DNA from: an uncultured Desulfovibrio sp.
GTDB lineage: Bacteria > Desulfobacterota > Desulfovibrionia > Desulfovibrionales > Desulfovibrionaceae
Length of the DNA stretch: 64,000 bases
Assembly: GCA_913060505.1 (NCBI GenBank)
Contig: CAJXRQ010000001.1
Span: 310,001-374,000, forward strand
Direction of reading: 5' to 3'
Shown here: one piece after another, positions 1 through 9,388 of the stretch
Numbering within the stretch: the first letter of the stretch is position 1
How the letters are laid out: each line of letters opens with the position of its first letter
Program-made: the position numbers and the translations under genes
The notes under the pieces: model-generated
Database searches by the model: none
What the model was told of the DNA's origin: nothing
What the model saw: the letters and a program-made list of their open reading frames with translations, nothing else

Positions 1-114
1 GATCATGGGACAGGGTACGACGTTGTCGGCACCGGTACGGCATCCACCAAGAGCTTTGAAGCCGCGTTGGACATGGTGCTCAAAATGGTTGCTTCCTGCG
101 GGGAACAAGCATGA
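1..114 (+). CDS. C-terminal end of an unidentified protein (5' end outside window)
   Basis: Frame 1 is open from the first base and stops with TGA at 112-114, giving about 37 residues that end in a short helix-like tail. The stop overlaps the gmhB start (ATGA, 111-114), so the two genes are probably translationally coupled and in one operon. The fragment is too short for me to assign a family; the partner suggests an envelope or LPS role, but that is inference only. Confidence 0.6.
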   Translation, partial: DHGTGYDVVGTGTASTKSFEAALDMVLKMVASCGEQA

Positions 115-695
115 GCAAACGGCGTTTTGTCTTGTTGGATCGTGACGGCACGGTCATTGTGGACAAGCATTACCTGCATGATCCGGAACTGGTCGAACTG
201 CTTCCCGGGGCTGTTTCGGGCTTGCGAAGGATGCAGGATATGGGCTTCGGACTTGCGTTGCTCACCAACCAGAGCGGAGTCGGCAGGGGCTATTTCAGCG
301 AAAACGACGTTCATGCTGTCAACAACCGGCTACTGGCCATGCTTGCAGAGCAGGGGGTGACCATTGACGCCGTGTATCATTGCCCTCATGCTCCCGAGGA
401 ACAATGCCGTTGCCGCAAACCGGAACCGGGCATGATGATGCAGGCTGCCGGGGAATTGGGCTTTGATCCTTTTGATTGCTTTATGGTCGGCGACAAGCTG
501 GTTGATGTGCAACTTGGCCGCAATACGGGAGCCGTGTCCATTTTGGTGCGCACTGGCAAAGGTGCGGAAGAGGAATCTCGCTGCAAGGGCGTGGCAGACT
601 TCGTTGTTGACGACCTTGCGCAGGCCGCCGAAATCATTGCCAGTCTTAAGGACAAACAGGCCGGGCGACTGGATTCCCCGAAGCGTCCTCAGTAA
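111..695 (+). CDS. gmhB: D-glycero-beta-D-manno-heptose 1,7-bisphosphate 7-phosphatase
   Basis: A 194-residue HAD-superfamily phosphatase. Residues 10-14 are DRDGT, with the two catalytic aspartates at 10 and 12. Motif II is LLTNQSG near 50-56, and the metal-binding VGDKLVD is near 126-132. The zinc loop typical of GmhB is present as C91, H93, C99 and C101. The family removes the 7-phosphate from heptose bisphosphate in the ADP-heptose pathway for LPS inner core, in the cytoplasm. kdsB and waaA lie a few kb away, also serving the inner core. The 3' end overlaps the convergent gene that follows by 50 bp. The histidinol-phosphatase branch is the main alternative. Confidence 0.9.
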   Translation: MSKRRFVLLDRDGTVIVDKHYLHDPELVELLPGAVSGLRRMQDMGFGLALLTNQSGVGRGYFSENDVHAVNNRLLAMLAEQGVTIDAVYHCPHAPEEQCRCRKPEPGMMMQAAGELGFDPFDCFMVGDKLVDVQLGRNTGAVSILVRTGKGAEEESRCKGVADFVVDDLAQAAEIIASLKDKQAGRLDSPKRPQ

Positions 696-1596
696 GAATC
701 ACGTCCATGGAACCGGCCACCACAGCCGTTCCGCCAACCTGCATGGTTTTGGGAATGCCATTTTCCCTATGGACAGTGACCTCGATGACCCCTTCCTTGC
801 CCATGGCTACCCCTTGACGGCCCATGTAGGAAAACATGGGGACGTCCGGCAGACGCCCGTAGCGGGAGAGGTAGGCTCCGCAAGGACCATTGCCGTTGCC
901 CGTCACCGGGTCTTCATCAATTCCGGCGATAGGCGCGAACATGCGACCCGAGGTCAGACATTCGTCTTCTTCCTCATTGAAAGCAAAGACAAAATATCCG
1001 TTGCAGTTGATTTCTTTGCTGATCGCCTTGAGGCTGTCCATGTCCGGCGTGAGACTGTCCAGCTTTTGCACTGAATTGATCGGAATCATGACTTTGGAAT
1101 GGCCGGTCGAAACTTCCTGAACGGGTAATTCCGCAATCATGTCTACGGAATCGAGTCCCAGCGCTTTCAGTATTTCCAGTCTCAGCGTTTCGTCATATTC
1201 GGGGGTGAACTTGATTTCACCCTGAGTCATGATCACCTTTTTGACACCGTCTTGCATGCTGATGTCCACAGGAAGAATCCCTGCACCGATTTTGGCGATG
1301 ACCCGGCCATTGTCCATGCTCAGAGAATTGGATCGGGCAAAGTGCGAGGCGATGGTCGCATGGCCGCAGGATGGTACTTCCACTGTTGGAGTAAAGTATC
1401 GCACCTGCAATGCATGGTCGTTTGACTCGGGAGTGGGGATCATGAATGCAGTTTCGGAAACGTTGGCCAGTTTCGCGATGGCTTGCATTTGTTCTTTATT
1501 CAGATCTGAGGCGTCAAGCACGACACCGGCCCGATTGCCCTTGCCGGGAGTCGTGGTGAAAGCATCCACCAGCAGTACGGAAATTTTTTTATTCAT
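646..1596 (-). CDS. PhzF family epimerase/isomerase-like protein
   Basis: A 316-residue protein with the PhzF fold signature: VSETAF near residues 46-51 holds the catalytic glutamate (E48), SCGHATIA lies near 103-110, and a second lobe has the DEDPVTGNG motif. The family catalyses isomerisations such as diaminopimelate-epimerase-like proton shifts; most members outside phenazine operons have unknown substrates. No phenazine genes are nearby, so phenazine synthesis is not implied. The start ATG at 1594-1596 lacks a good Shine-Dalgarno sequence. The last 50 bp overlap the convergent gmhB gene. Confidence 0.85.
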   Translation of the reverse strand: MNKKISVLLVDAFTTTPGKGNRAGVVLDASDLNKEQMQAIAKLANVSETAFMIPTPESNDHALQVRYFTPTVEVPSCGHATIASHFARSNSLSMDNGRVIAKIGAGILPVDISMQDGVKKVIMTQGEIKFTPEYDETLRLEILKALGLDSVDMIAELPVQEVSTGHSKVMIPINSVQKLDSLTPDMDSLKAISKEINCNGYFVFAFNEEEDECLTSGRMFAPIAGIDEDPVTGNGNGPCGAYLSRYGRLPDVPMFSYMGRQGVAMGKEGVIEVTVHRENGIPKTMQVGGTAVVAGSMDVILTEDASGNPVARPVCP

Positions 1597-1658
1597 GGGG
1601 ATTGAATAGCTGTTCAGCCTTTGGGTTGCAAGATTTGACCTGTGAAAAGTATTCCCAC

Positions 1659-3020
1659 TTACCCCGCATGGGCTTGGCGCATGCTTGTGGTCACCTCCAG
1701 AGCCGATAGAGCCAGAAGAGCAGTGTATCTGTTCGTGCCAGTACTTAATTTCTCGAGGCGCTCAATAAAAGCCTCAAGTCCGGGGTCGGGCATGAACAGA
1801 GCATGCTGCTGCAATCCTAATGATATCTCCGGGCAGGATTGAACTGTAGTGTGGTTATTGCTTACCAGTTGCGCAACCAGCTCTTGTAAATATTGTTTCT
1901 TGGGTTTCGTGTGGCTTTCTGCGTACCGAACTGCCGCGATACCGGCACGATGCCCGAACACCTGTGTGGCTGCGACCATGGCCCCGCCCAATCGGTTGGC
2001 TCCATGCATACCTGTGGCACATTCTCCGGCCGCAAACAGTCCCGGCAAGCTCGTTGCTCCATGTTCGTCAATAACTGCTCCACCGTTGCCTGCATGGGCC
2101 ATGAAAACCAATTGCCGTGAAGTGTCATCGATTTTTACCGCAACATGCCCCTGTTCGTTCCTGCCAGCCAAGAGCCAGCGATCCATGGCAGTGTCTTCCT
2201 GAAAATGGAATGCAGGGCAATGCGTGGATCGTTGGTCGCGTAACTTCTTATCCGGGCCTTTTTGTCCTGCCACAGACGCCTGCATGGGCAGAGCGCCGAT
2301 ATCCATGAACTGACCATTTTTTTCAAACCACATGAATTGCAGGAACCCGGTGTTTGCCATGGAAACATGGGTTTCCCGCAGCATGCCAAGGGCCAGCCCC
2401 GGATTCTCCGGTCCGGCGGAGTTCTGTGCATAAAGCGGGGCAGGGCCGCCGAGGGCCATGACCGTTGCCGTGGCCACAAAAATCGAGCAGCGGCCTTGGC
2501 TGTCGTATCCCCATGCTCCTGCACAGTACCCATCCTCCACGAGCAACCCGAGTATGGTTGCCGGAACTTGTTGTGTGCTTTGCGCTATCTGTTGCAAAAA
2601 AAGACTGTATGCATGGGAGAGGTCGTCGAAAATAGCAGCGGTTCCCTGGGGATCACCACAGACTGGAAAGAGTTGCGATTTGCCGCGTGCGTCCAATCGG
2701 AAGCGTAGGCCCATTGATTGCAATTCCAGAAAGCGTGGCTCGGCTTCTTCGGCCAGAATTCGAACCAGATTTTTATCCATGAAACCGGGGCTTCCCAACT
2801 GCAGGGCCTTGTTCAAGAATCGTTGTCTGGCCTGATCTGTCTGAGGAACGAGCATACCCAGCGCGTTATTCCTGTTGGCAAAGGATGAGCCGGATGGACC
2901 GCGTTTGCCGGACACCAGTGAGATGGAAAGATTCGGATTGTGATCCTGTGCTGCCCTCGCCACCCGTAATCCGGCCAGCCCTGTGCCGAGAATGAGTATG
3001 TCGCTGGAATAAACCGTCAT
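1659..3020 (-). CDS. FAD-dependent oxidoreductase of the NadB/SdhA/FrdA superfamily
   Basis: About 453 residues from ATG at 3018-3020. The N-terminus carries a dinucleotide-binding GTGLAG motif at residues 12-17, and the C-terminal part has the family signature GLFAAGECATGMHGANRLGG (the second FAD-contact region). This superfamily includes L-aspartate oxidase, fumarate reductase and succinate dehydrogenase flavoproteins. The protein is shorter than the roughly 530-600 residues usual for those enzymes and stops soon after the FAD domain, so its substrate is uncertain. The frame stays open upstream to 3152, but that extension includes a terminator hairpin and lacks a plausible start, so I use 3020. 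Confidence 0.75.
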   Translation of the reverse strand: MTVYSSDILILGTGLAGLRVARAAQDHNPNLSISLVSGKRGPSGSSFANRNNALGMLVPQTDQARQRFLNKALQLGSPGFMDKNLVRILAEEAEPRFLELQSMGLRFRLDARGKSQLFPVCGDPQGTAAIFDDLSHAYSLFLQQIAQSTQQVPATILGLLVEDGYCAGAWGYDSQGRCSIFVATATVMALGGPAPLYAQNSAGPENPGLALGMLRETHVSMANTGFLQFMWFEKNGQFMDIGALPMQASVAGQKGPDKKLRDQRSTHCPAFHFQEDTAMDRWLLAGRNEQGHVAVKIDDTSRQLVFMAHAGNGGAVIDEHGATSLPGLFAAGECATGMHGANRLGGAMVAATQVFGHRAGIAAVRYAESHTKPKKQYLQELVAQLVSNNHTTVQSCPEISLGLQQHALFMPDPGLEAFIERLEKLSTGTNRYTALLALSALEVTTSMRQAHAG

Positions 3021-3131
3021 GGTGCGAGTGTAGCGCAAAGCGGGGAAATGGCGAAGTGTTTGGTTTGCCCTTGGCGTAAATGAAGTTTTGTATGCATTAA
3101 AGAGGGGGAGGGCGGCATGTGTGTTGGGCAC

Positions 3132-3172
3132 AGAAAAAGTCCCCGCCTGCAAGGCAGACGGGGACTTTTTCT
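3132..3172 (-). terminator. Rho-independent terminator of the leftward operon
   Basis: A strong inverted repeat: AAAAAGTCCCCG and CGGGGACTTTTT flank a short loop with an inner CTGC/GCAG-type pairing. Read leftward, the stem ends in a T-run. It lies about 60 bp past the stop of the TPR gene at 3231, so it probably ends the six-gene operon running from 8742 to 3231. Confidence 0.85.
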
Positions 3173-3230
3173 CATAATGAAACAGAAGAATACCTTCGAA
3201 ATGGGTTTTCTCCCGCCAGCGATCTTGTGG

Positions 3231-4031
3231 TTATCCCAGTTTCTTGAGGGCAAAGGTTTTCATTTTCGCGGCTTCCTTGAAATCCGGATTGATATCCATG
3301 GCCCGTTCCGCGGCTTTCGCCATTTTTGCCCATTTTTTCCAATCGAAATACAGTCTGCCCAGATTGAAGAGCAGATATTCGTCATCCTGACAAATTGTCA
3401 ATGCCTTGAGATAGTACTTTTCAGCTGTCTCAAAGTCCTTCATTTTGCGCAGGACAATTCCGATGCGATTGTACAGGAAAATGGCGTTGGGATCATCTCG
3501 CAGGGCGTCGTCCAGCAGGTTGAAGGCTTCCTGATACCGTTCGGCCTTGAGGTAACGGTCCGCTATGTCCGCCTTGAGATCGATGTCGCTGCCGAAATCC
3601 GAAATGAGCTTGTCGAAGACGGCCTTGGCCTTGTCGAACTCCTGATTGTCCAGATGTTGCTGCCCCTCGGCCAGTCCCTTGCGTTTGCGAGCCTCAATGG
3701 CCGCAATATCCAGCTGTGCTTCCTCGTTCATTTTCTCCTGAAGCAGGCGGAGCAACTCAACCATGGCGTCAAGAAAGTCTTTTTCCTTGCCCGGCGAATA
3801 GTTAATGACCAACGGATAAACCTTGCGAAGGTTGTTATCCGAGTTGAGGCTGTACGCGACCTTTTTGAGCAATTCCTCAAATTCCGTGCGCTCGCTCTTC
3901 ATGAGGGACTGCTTGAGCATAGTGATCAGTCCATCATGCACAGCCTGAACAGCGGGCATATATTTGCCTTTTTTCAGGTTGGTGGAAACGGAAGAGAGTT
4001 TTTTGCGTGCAGTAATTAACTCAGCGGACAT
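3231..4031 (-). CDS. Tetratricopeptide-repeat protein
   Basis: A 266-residue soluble protein with no signal peptide or membrane segment. The N-terminal third is helical and rich in lysine and leucine. From about residue 120 it shows TPR-like 34-residue units, for example around YNRIGIVLRKMKDFETAEKY and LFNLGRLYFDWKKWAKMAKA. TPR arrays bind other proteins; no partner can be read from the sequence. It is the last gene of the leftward operon, 39 bp after carA and followed by a terminator. I do not recognise a named orthologue. Confidence 0.75.
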   Translation of the reverse strand: MSAELITARKKLSSVSTNLKKGKYMPAVQAVHDGLITMLKQSLMKSERTEFEELLKKVAYSLNSDNNLRKVYPLVINYSPGKEKDFLDAMVELLRLLQEKMNEEAQLDIAAIEARKRKGLAEGQQHLDNQEFDKAKAVFDKLISDFGSDIDLKADIADRYLKAERYQEAFNLLDDALRDDPNAIFLYNRIGIVLRKMKDFETAEKYYLKALTICQDDEYLLFNLGRLYFDWKKWAKMAKAAERAMDINPDFKEAAKMKTFALKKLG

Positions 4032-4070
4032 GCTTGCCTCGTTTATTTGTGCGCCGATATTGACGGCGTA

Positions 4071-5195
4071 TTATTTCCCGCATTCGGAGCGGACCATCTC
4101 CCGGAAGCGGGTGAAGAAATACCGGCTGTCGTGTGGGCCGGGGGCGGCTTCCGGGTGGTACTGGATGGCCAAAATCGGCTTTTCCTTGTGCGCGAAGCCT
4201 TCCAGTGTCTTATCATTCAAATTGATATGCGTGGCCTGCAGAAAATTCAAGCCGCTTATATCAACGCAGAAACCGTGGTTCTGGGAGGAAACTTCGATCT
4301 TTTCCGTGGTCAGGTCCATGACAGGGTGGTTGCACCCGTGGTGTCCGAACTTGAGCTTGAAGGTCGTGCCCCCCATGGCCAGTCCCAGAATCTGATGGCC
4401 GAGGCAAATGCCTGCCACCGGATAATCCTGACACAAGTCGCGGGCGGCATCTACTCCATTTTCAACCACGGCCGGATCGCCGGGACCGTTGGAGAGGAAA
4501 ATCGCATCAGGTTTCATGTTACGCACTTCGGCAGCCTTGCAGTTGGAAGGAACCACGAGGATGTCGAAACCTTCTTCTTCCAGCCAGCGCAGGATGTTCC
4601 ATTTGGCGCCGAAGTCATATACGACCAGCTTCGGTCCGCTGCCGTTCCAGCTGGCCTCGTCAAGAGACTGGAATTCACGCGGCTTGCCGTCCACCCATGC
4701 ATAGGGGCAAGTCGATGACACGCGGTCTGCAAGGTTCAGGCCTTCCATGGACATGACGGCCTTGGCCTTTTGCACCAGTTCTTCCGGGCTGGCGTCACCT
4801 GTGGCCATGAAGCCTCGCATGGCACCGTTAATGCGCAAATGGCGGGTCAGGGCGCGGGTATCTATACCTTCGATGCCCATGACACCCGCTTCCGTAAGGT
4901 AGTCGGGCAGGGACATCGTGGACCGCCAGTTGCTGGGCTTTTTGCAACATTCCTTGACGATCAATCCCTCGGCCTGCACCGAACGGGATTCCATGTCTTC
5001 CGGATTGATGCCGTAGTTGCCAATAAGCGGATAGGTCATGCAGATCATCTGCCCGGTATAGGACGGGTCGGTCAGGATTTCCTGATAGCCGGTCATCCCG
5101 GTGTTGAAGATGACTTCGCCGCAGGCCTCTCCCTGTCCTGTGAAGGAAGTCCCTTTGAAAATCGTGCCGTCTTCAAGGGCAAGAATTGCTTTCAT
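4071..5195 (-). CDS. carA: Carbamoyl-phosphate synthase small (glutaminase) subunit
   Basis: A 374-residue protein of normal CarA length. It starts [15 protein letters not shown], has the CarA N-terminal domain with [17 protein letters not shown], and a class I glutamine amidotransferase domain whose nucleophile lies in [15 protein letters not shown] and whose His-Glu pair lies in [13 protein letters not shown]. It hydrolyses glutamine and channels ammonia to CarB to make carbamoyl phosphate for pyrimidines and arginine. carB is not in this window. The start codon directly abuts the kdsB stop (5196), so the two are co-transcribed. Confidence 0.96.
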   Translation of the reverse strand: MKAILALEDGTIFKGTSFTGQGEACGEVIFNTGMTGYQEILTDPSYTGQMICMTYPLIGNYGINPEDMESRSVQAEGLIVKECCKKPSNWRSTMSLPDYLTEAGVMGIEGIDTRALTRHLRINGAMRGFMATGDASPEELVQKAKAVMSMEGLNLADRVSSTCPYAWVDGKPREFQSLDEASWNGSGPKLVVYDFGAKWNILRWLEEEGFDILVVPSNCKAAEVRNMKPDAIFLSNGPGDPAVVENGVDAARDLCQDYPVAGICLGHQILGLAMGGTTFKLKFGHHGCNHPVMDLTTEKIEVSSQNHGFCVDISGLNFLQATHINLNDKTLEGFAHKEKPILAIQYHPEAAPGPHDSRYFFTRFREMVRSECGK

Positions 5196-5936
5196 TTACT
5201 TCTGCTCCAGAATGCTGATGACTGTTTCAAGGTCTTCGGGCCGGTCCACGCCGTGGCAGGCATGCTTGGTCTCGGTGACGTGGATGTCGTACCCGTTTTC
5301 AAGAAAACGCAATTGTTCGAGGCGCTCACGCTGCTCCAGCGGACTTGGCGGCAGTTCGCCGAATCGGGCCAGTGCTTCCATGCGGAAAGCATAGACGCCG
5401 ATGTGCAGGTGATAGGTTTCTGGCATGCCGCTTCGATCAAAGGGAACCATTGCCCGGGAAAAATACAGGGCTCTGCCGTCCTGAGTGACCACGGCCTTGA
5501 CCCTGTCCGGGGAGGCCGCTTCTTCCGGACTCATGCGGCTGACAAGGGTGGCGATCATGGTTTGCTTCTGCTCGAAGGGCGAAAGCAGTTCGTTGAGCAT
5601 GCCCGGTTCAAGCGCGGGTTCATCTCCCTGGATATTGACCACTACCTCGTCTTCGTTCACGCCGATCATTCGTGCGGCTTCCAGCACCCGGTCCGTGCCG
5701 CTGGCATGGTCCGGCGCCGTCATGACCACGGGAACGCCGAGCTTCTCGGCTGCGGCATGGATACGGGCATCGTCTGTCGCCAGGGTCACACTTTGCAGCA
5801 GAACGCACTGTCTGGCCCGGTCATATACGTGCCAGAACATGGGTTTTCCCAGCAACTCCGCAAGGGGTTTGCCTGGAAAACGCGAGGATTCGTACCGCGC
5901 GGGAATGATGCCGTGGCAGAGGGGAAATGTACTCAT
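5196..5936 (-). CDS. kdsB: 3-deoxy-manno-octulosonate cytidylyltransferase (CMP-Kdo synthetase)
   Basis: A 246-residue enzyme with the family N-terminal nucleotide-binding motif [16 protein letters not shown], plus NIQGDEP and a C-terminal DRPEDLETV. It activates Kdo with CTP for transfer to lipid A. It sits between waaA, which uses CMP-Kdo, and carA, which feeds CTP synthesis through carbamoyl phosphate. Zero base pairs separate it from carA, and 22 bp separate it from waaA. Confidence 0.96.
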   Translation of the reverse strand: MSTFPLCHGIIPARYESSRFPGKPLAELLGKPMFWHVYDRARQCVLLQSVTLATDDARIHAAAEKLGVPVVMTAPDHASGTDRVLEAARMIGVNEDEVVVNIQGDEPALEPGMLNELLSPFEQKQTMIATLVSRMSPEEAASPDRVKAVVTQDGRALYFSRAMVPFDRSGMPETYHLHIGVYAFRMEALARFGELPPSPLEQRERLEQLRFLENGYDIHVTETKHACHGVDRPEDLETVISILEQK

Positions 5937-5958
5937 GCTTCAACCGTGTTGGGGTCTG

Positions 5959-7245
5959 TTAATCATTATTCATGAATTGGGCAATATGTTTGCATACGGT
6001 TTCCGCGCCGCCCTTGCGGGAGCGGATGTATGCCTGCACCTTTTTAGTCACGGTCCTGGGGGCCGGAGGGGTGTCCAGCAGCTGCAACAGGGCCTGAAGA
6101 ACGCCTTCCCTGTTCTCGGCTCGGACCGCAAGGCCGGATTCGAATATTTCTTCTCCCACCCATGCGAAATTGTGCAGGCTGGGGCCTGTGACCGGCGTTA
6201 TACCGCAAGTCAGCGGTTCCAGGAAATTCTGCCCGCCCAATGGGGCCAGGCTGCCGCCCACAAAGGCTGCCCGTGCCAGTGCATAGGCGGGAACCAGCTC
6301 TCCGAATGCGTCCCAGAGCAGTGTTGTTCCGGGCTCTGCCGGTCCTGTTTGCTCGCTGCGCAATTTCCAGGGAATTCCCTGCCGTTCCAGTCGTTCCTGC
6401 CAATTGCCGATGCGTTCCATATGGCGCGGGAACAATCCTATGACGGTGCCCGGAGCCTTGCGGTGCAACTCGGCAACAAGATGCTCGACTTCGGACTCTT
6501 CCTGCTCGCGCACGGAACCGAGTACTACGAAGCGGGTTTTCGGAGCGATGATTTCCCGCAGCGGGTTATCGGCCTTGGAGCTGGTGGCCGGAGTCCCCAT
6601 GCGATCAAATTTCATGTTGGGCATAGTCTGGACACGCTCCCGACCGAACAACGTGCCGAATCGTTCCGCATCCCGTTCCGAAACTGCCAGAATCCGGTCT
6701 GGCGCCAGAGCCTGTAACGGTCGTTTGGCTGCAAGGTATCCCGCGAGACTGCGGGGATTCATGCGTCCATTGACCAGCAGAATCTTGGTGCCCTGCCGTT
6801 TGCAGGCGTTGAGGAATCCCGGCCAGATTTCGGTTTCCAGGATAACGGCCACTTTCGGGCGTGCGTGCCTCAGTGCGGCCTGCATGATTTTCGGGGCATC
6901 AAACGGGAAGTAGCGGGTTTGCAGGGTGACGCCTCTTTTGTCCTTGTGTGTTTCCGCTGCCGCCCGTTCAAGAATTTCCATCCCCTGTTTCGTGTTGGTT
7001 GTGACCAACACGTGCAGCGGATGCGAAGCAAAAGGATTTTTAAGCTTACGGATTATTTCCCATGTAAGATACGACTCTCCACCGCTTGCCCCCTGAATCC
7101 AGATATCTGCACGGGCCGGCAGGTCGTTGGCAAGCGTGCGTTGTCCGAACCCGTCGTGCAGACGGGAGTGTGTGCGCAAAAGGGGAGTGGCTGCTTTCCA
7201 GAGCAGATCATAGGCCCCGAGCGCCATGGATTGCAGTGTGCTCAT
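5959..7245 (-). CDS. waaA: 3-deoxy-D-manno-octulosonic acid transferase (Kdo transferase)
   Basis: 428 residues from ATG at 7243-7245, which overlaps the ddl stop as ATGA. It is a GT-B fold glycosyltransferase of the KdtA/WaaA family: the N-terminal region has WIQGASGGES, and the C-terminal half has FVVLGSVREQEE, PRHMERI and GGSLAPLGGQNFLEPLTCG, the usual sugar-nucleotide site. It adds Kdo from CMP-Kdo to lipid A precursor at the inner membrane. The frame is open further upstream inside ddl, but the ATGA junction fixes the start. Confidence 0.94.
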   Translation of the reverse strand: MSTLQSMALGAYDLLWKAATPLLRTHSRLHDGFGQRTLANDLPARADIWIQGASGGESYLTWEIIRKLKNPFASHPLHVLVTTNTKQGMEILERAAAETHKDKRGVTLQTRYFPFDAPKIMQAALRHARPKVAVILETEIWPGFLNACKRQGTKILLVNGRMNPRSLAGYLAAKRPLQALAPDRILAVSERDAERFGTLFGRERVQTMPNMKFDRMGTPATSSKADNPLREIIAPKTRFVVLGSVREQEESEVEHLVAELHRKAPGTVIGLFPRHMERIGNWQERLERQGIPWKLRSEQTGPAEPGTTLLWDAFGELVPAYALARAAFVGGSLAPLGGQNFLEPLTCGITPVTGPSLHNFAWVGEEIFESGLAVRAENREGVLQALLQLLDTPPAPRTVTKKVQAYIRSRKGGAETVCKHIAQFMNND

Positions 7246-8159
7246 GCGCGGCCCCGTTCCTCCAGACCGAGTCGGATCAGTTCGGCGATGAGATCGTCGA
7301 AGCTCAGACCGATGGCCGCGGCGGCGCGGGGAACCAGACTGGTTTTCGTCATACCCGGCAAGGTGTTGACTTCCAGCATGTGGGGAGTGCCGTTCTTGTC
7401 CACAATGAAGTCTGCCCTGCTGTATCCGGTGAGACCCAACGCCTTGCACGCCTGCAGGGTCAGATCCATGATTTGCTGGCTCAGGCTTTCCTCAATGGGC
7501 GCCGGGCAGATTTCCTCTGCGCCATTTGCGTCGTATTTGTTTTCATAGTCGAAGAACAGCGCGCCGGGCTTGGGCTTGATGAGGATGGTGGGCAGCGGCC
7601 TGTCTCCCAGTATCCCGCAGGTGATTTCGATTCCCTCGGTATATTCTTCCAGCAGGGCCTGATCGCAGTGGGCAAAAATGATATCGGTCAGCTTGGCCAA
7701 TTCCTGGCGATTGTTGGCAATGCCCATGTTCACACTGGAACCGCCTGTGTTAGGCTTGGCGAAAACCGGATACTGAAGGGGAACCTCCGTATGTTCGTCG
7801 AGAGGACCGGTGAGCAGTTGCCAATTGGGCGTATGGATTCCGTTGTCGCGGAAGACCTGTTTGCTGGCCGCCTTGTTCAGGGCCAGAAAGGAGCCCTTGG
7901 GACCGGGGCCTTGATACGGACAGCCCGCGGTTTCGAGCATGGCCTGGATCAGTCCGTCCTCGCCGGGCGATCCGTGCATATTGATGAACGCGAAGTCGGC
8001 TTCGCGCGCCAGTGTGGTCAGGGTGTCGAATTCATGTGCCGGATCGAAATCACGAACCGTATGGCCGAGATTTTTCAGCGCTATGCGAATGTTGTCGGCT
8101 CCCATGAGGGAAACCTCCCGTTCGCTACTCCATCCGCCCGCAATCAAAAGTATATTCAT
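7242..8159 (-). CDS. ddl: D-alanine--D-alanine ligase
   Basis: A 305-residue ATP-grasp enzyme. It has INMHGSPGEDG near residue 57, the FAKPNTGGSSVNMG ATP loop, LLEEYTEGIE, and the C-terminal GYSRADFIVD and EVNTLPGMT metal-binding segments. It makes the D-Ala-D-Ala dipeptide for peptidoglycan. It overlaps the upstream HD gene by 35 bp and the downstream waaA by 4 bp, implying tight translational coupling in the envelope operon. Confidence 0.95.
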   Translation of the reverse strand: MNILLIAGGWSSEREVSLMGADNIRIALKNLGHTVRDFDPAHEFDTLTTLAREADFAFINMHGSPGEDGLIQAMLETAGCPYQGPGPKGSFLALNKAASKQVFRDNGIHTPNWQLLTGPLDEHTEVPLQYPVFAKPNTGGSSVNMGIANNRQELAKLTDIIFAHCDQALLEEYTEGIEITCGILGDRPLPTILIKPKPGALFFDYENKYDANGAEEICPAPIEESLSQQIMDLTLQACKALGLTGYSRADFIVDKNGTPHMLEVNTLPGMTKTSLVPRAAAAIGLSFDDLIAELIRLGLEERGRA

Positions 8160-8742
8160 TGAGATCTACCTTGAGGAATCGGGTGAAAGCCTTTTCGACT
8201 TCCAAAGCCTGATCCATTGTTGTTTGTATGCCTTTGCGTATGCGCTCCGAGGTGCCATACCGTTCGATGAGATCAGAAAAGCGGTCGGCAATGGAGACCA
8301 CGGTGTCGTGGCGGACTCGTTTGTCCGCATACAGCACGGTGAGTTGTGGAAAATATTTGTCCAAGTCTATGGCGAAAGGCCAGTAGACATGATGTGTTAC
8401 ACCCGATGCAAGGACCGGGTTGGCTGTAACTTCCTGCATCCATGCTCCGCCCAGCTGGCTGTGGTTGCCGCCGTGGAGGATTGAGTAGGTTTTGGCGATG
8501 TCGTGCAGCATGGCCGATGAGCGCACCAGCGGAAGATTGACGGAAATTCCCACATTCATGGCCCGTTTGGCCAGAATCGTAGCAATATCCGCAACGCACT
8601 GACTGTGTTTTCGGACATTGTCCAGCATTTGGAACCGGTCCCAGAGCAAAAGGCAATCGTCATCATCCGGGACGGGGGCGTCCGTTTGTGCCGGAGGCGG
8701 CTCGGGCAGGGCCCAATGGGTAGCAGTCGTTGTTTGCGTCAT
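8125..8742 (-). CDS. HD-domain metal-dependent phosphohydrolase
   Basis: A 205-residue protein. Residues 1-30 are a proline- and aspartate-rich lead, followed by a single HD domain with H46, the H80-D81 doublet in AMLHDIAK, a second histidine pair in THHVYWPF and a late DRFSDL. HD proteins hydrolyse phosphate esters, often nucleotides or tRNA ends; this one resembles the short HDIG subfamily, and its substrate is unknown. It is the first gene of the leftward operon and overlaps ddl by 35 bp. No clear Shine-Dalgarno sequence precedes its ATG. Confidence 0.8.
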   Translation of the reverse strand: MTQTTTATHWALPEPPPAQTDAPVPDDDDCLLLWDRFQMLDNVRKHSQCVADIATILAKRAMNVGISVNLPLVRSSAMLHDIAKTYSILHGGNHSQLGGAWMQEVTANPVLASGVTHHVYWPFAIDLDKYFPQLTVLYADKRVRHDTVVSIADRFSDLIERYGTSERIRKGIQTTMDQALEVEKAFTRFLKVDLNEYTFDCGRME

Positions 8743-9017
8743 AAGTTTGCACTGGGGCTTTTTTCCGGTCCGGCTTGCTGCCGTGCCGGTCGCTCACGCT
8801 CCTTGTCGTAAGCTATCAGTTCAAAGGGCAAAAATAAAGCGGCAGGGCGCGTCTTTCCTGCTCCAACCAATCCTTGACGCACTGGCTTGATCAAAATTTG
8901 TCCTTGCTATTTTTTATGACGCAAACTAAAGGGTTGGGGCATAGTTTGAACCAGAACATAGCGAAAACAACCGGCGGGAATCGCCGGACTGTTCAATTAA
9001 CATTGAGGAGGAATCCA

Positions 9018-9335
9018 ATGGCTGTTGTTGAATTCAAGGGCAAATCGTTTGAGGTTGATGAAGACGGCTTCCTGCAGCGCTTCGAAGACTGGACCCCCGA
9101 ATGGGTCGATTATGTCAAGGACACCGAAGGCATCAAGGAAATGACCGACGATCACCAGAAGGTTATCGACTTCCTGCAGGACTACTACAAGAAGAACGGT
9201 ATTGCCCCCATGGTTCGCATTCTTTCCAAGGTCACCGGCTTCAAGCTGAAGCAGATCTACGAACTGTTCCCGTCCGGACCCGGCAAGGGAGCCTGCAAAA
9301 TGGCTGGCCTGCCCAAGCCCACCGGTTGCGTCTAG
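9018..9335 (+). CDS. dsrC: Dissimilatory sulfite reductase gamma subunit / sulfur carrier DsrC
   Basis: 105 residues from ATG at 9018, which has an excellent Shine-Dalgarno sequence (GAGGAGG, 9005-9011). The DsrC/TusE/RspA fold signature is clear, and the swinging C-terminal arm carries both redox cysteines, C93 and the penultimate C104 (CKMAGLPKPTGCV). Two cysteines mark true DsrC, which carries sulfur as a trisulfide between DsrAB and the membrane DsrMKJOP complex in sulfate reducers. It has its own terminator and stands apart from any dsrAB here, as is common in Desulfovibrio. Confidence 0.96.
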   Translation: MAVVEFKGKSFEVDEDGFLQRFEDWTPEWVDYVKDTEGIKEMTDDHQKVIDFLQDYYKKNGIAPMVRILSKVTGFKLKQIYELFPSGPGKGACKMAGLPKPTGCV

Positions 9336-9358
9336 TTCGCATCCACGTGATTGCCGAA

Positions 9359-9388
9359 GGGCGGAAGCTAATGCTTCCGCCCTTTTTT
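9359..9388 (+). terminator. Rho-independent terminator of dsrC
   Basis: A perfect 10-bp stem, GGGCGGAAGC (9359-9368) with GCTTCCGCCC (9373-9382), has a four-base loop and is followed by six Ts. It lies 24 bp after the dsrC stop, so dsrC is probably monocistronic. Confidence 0.95.

Noticed and set aside
4770-5975. Long plus-strand frame
   Set aside because: It runs opposite to carA and kdsB, which have clear family motifs; the frame has no recognisable domain.
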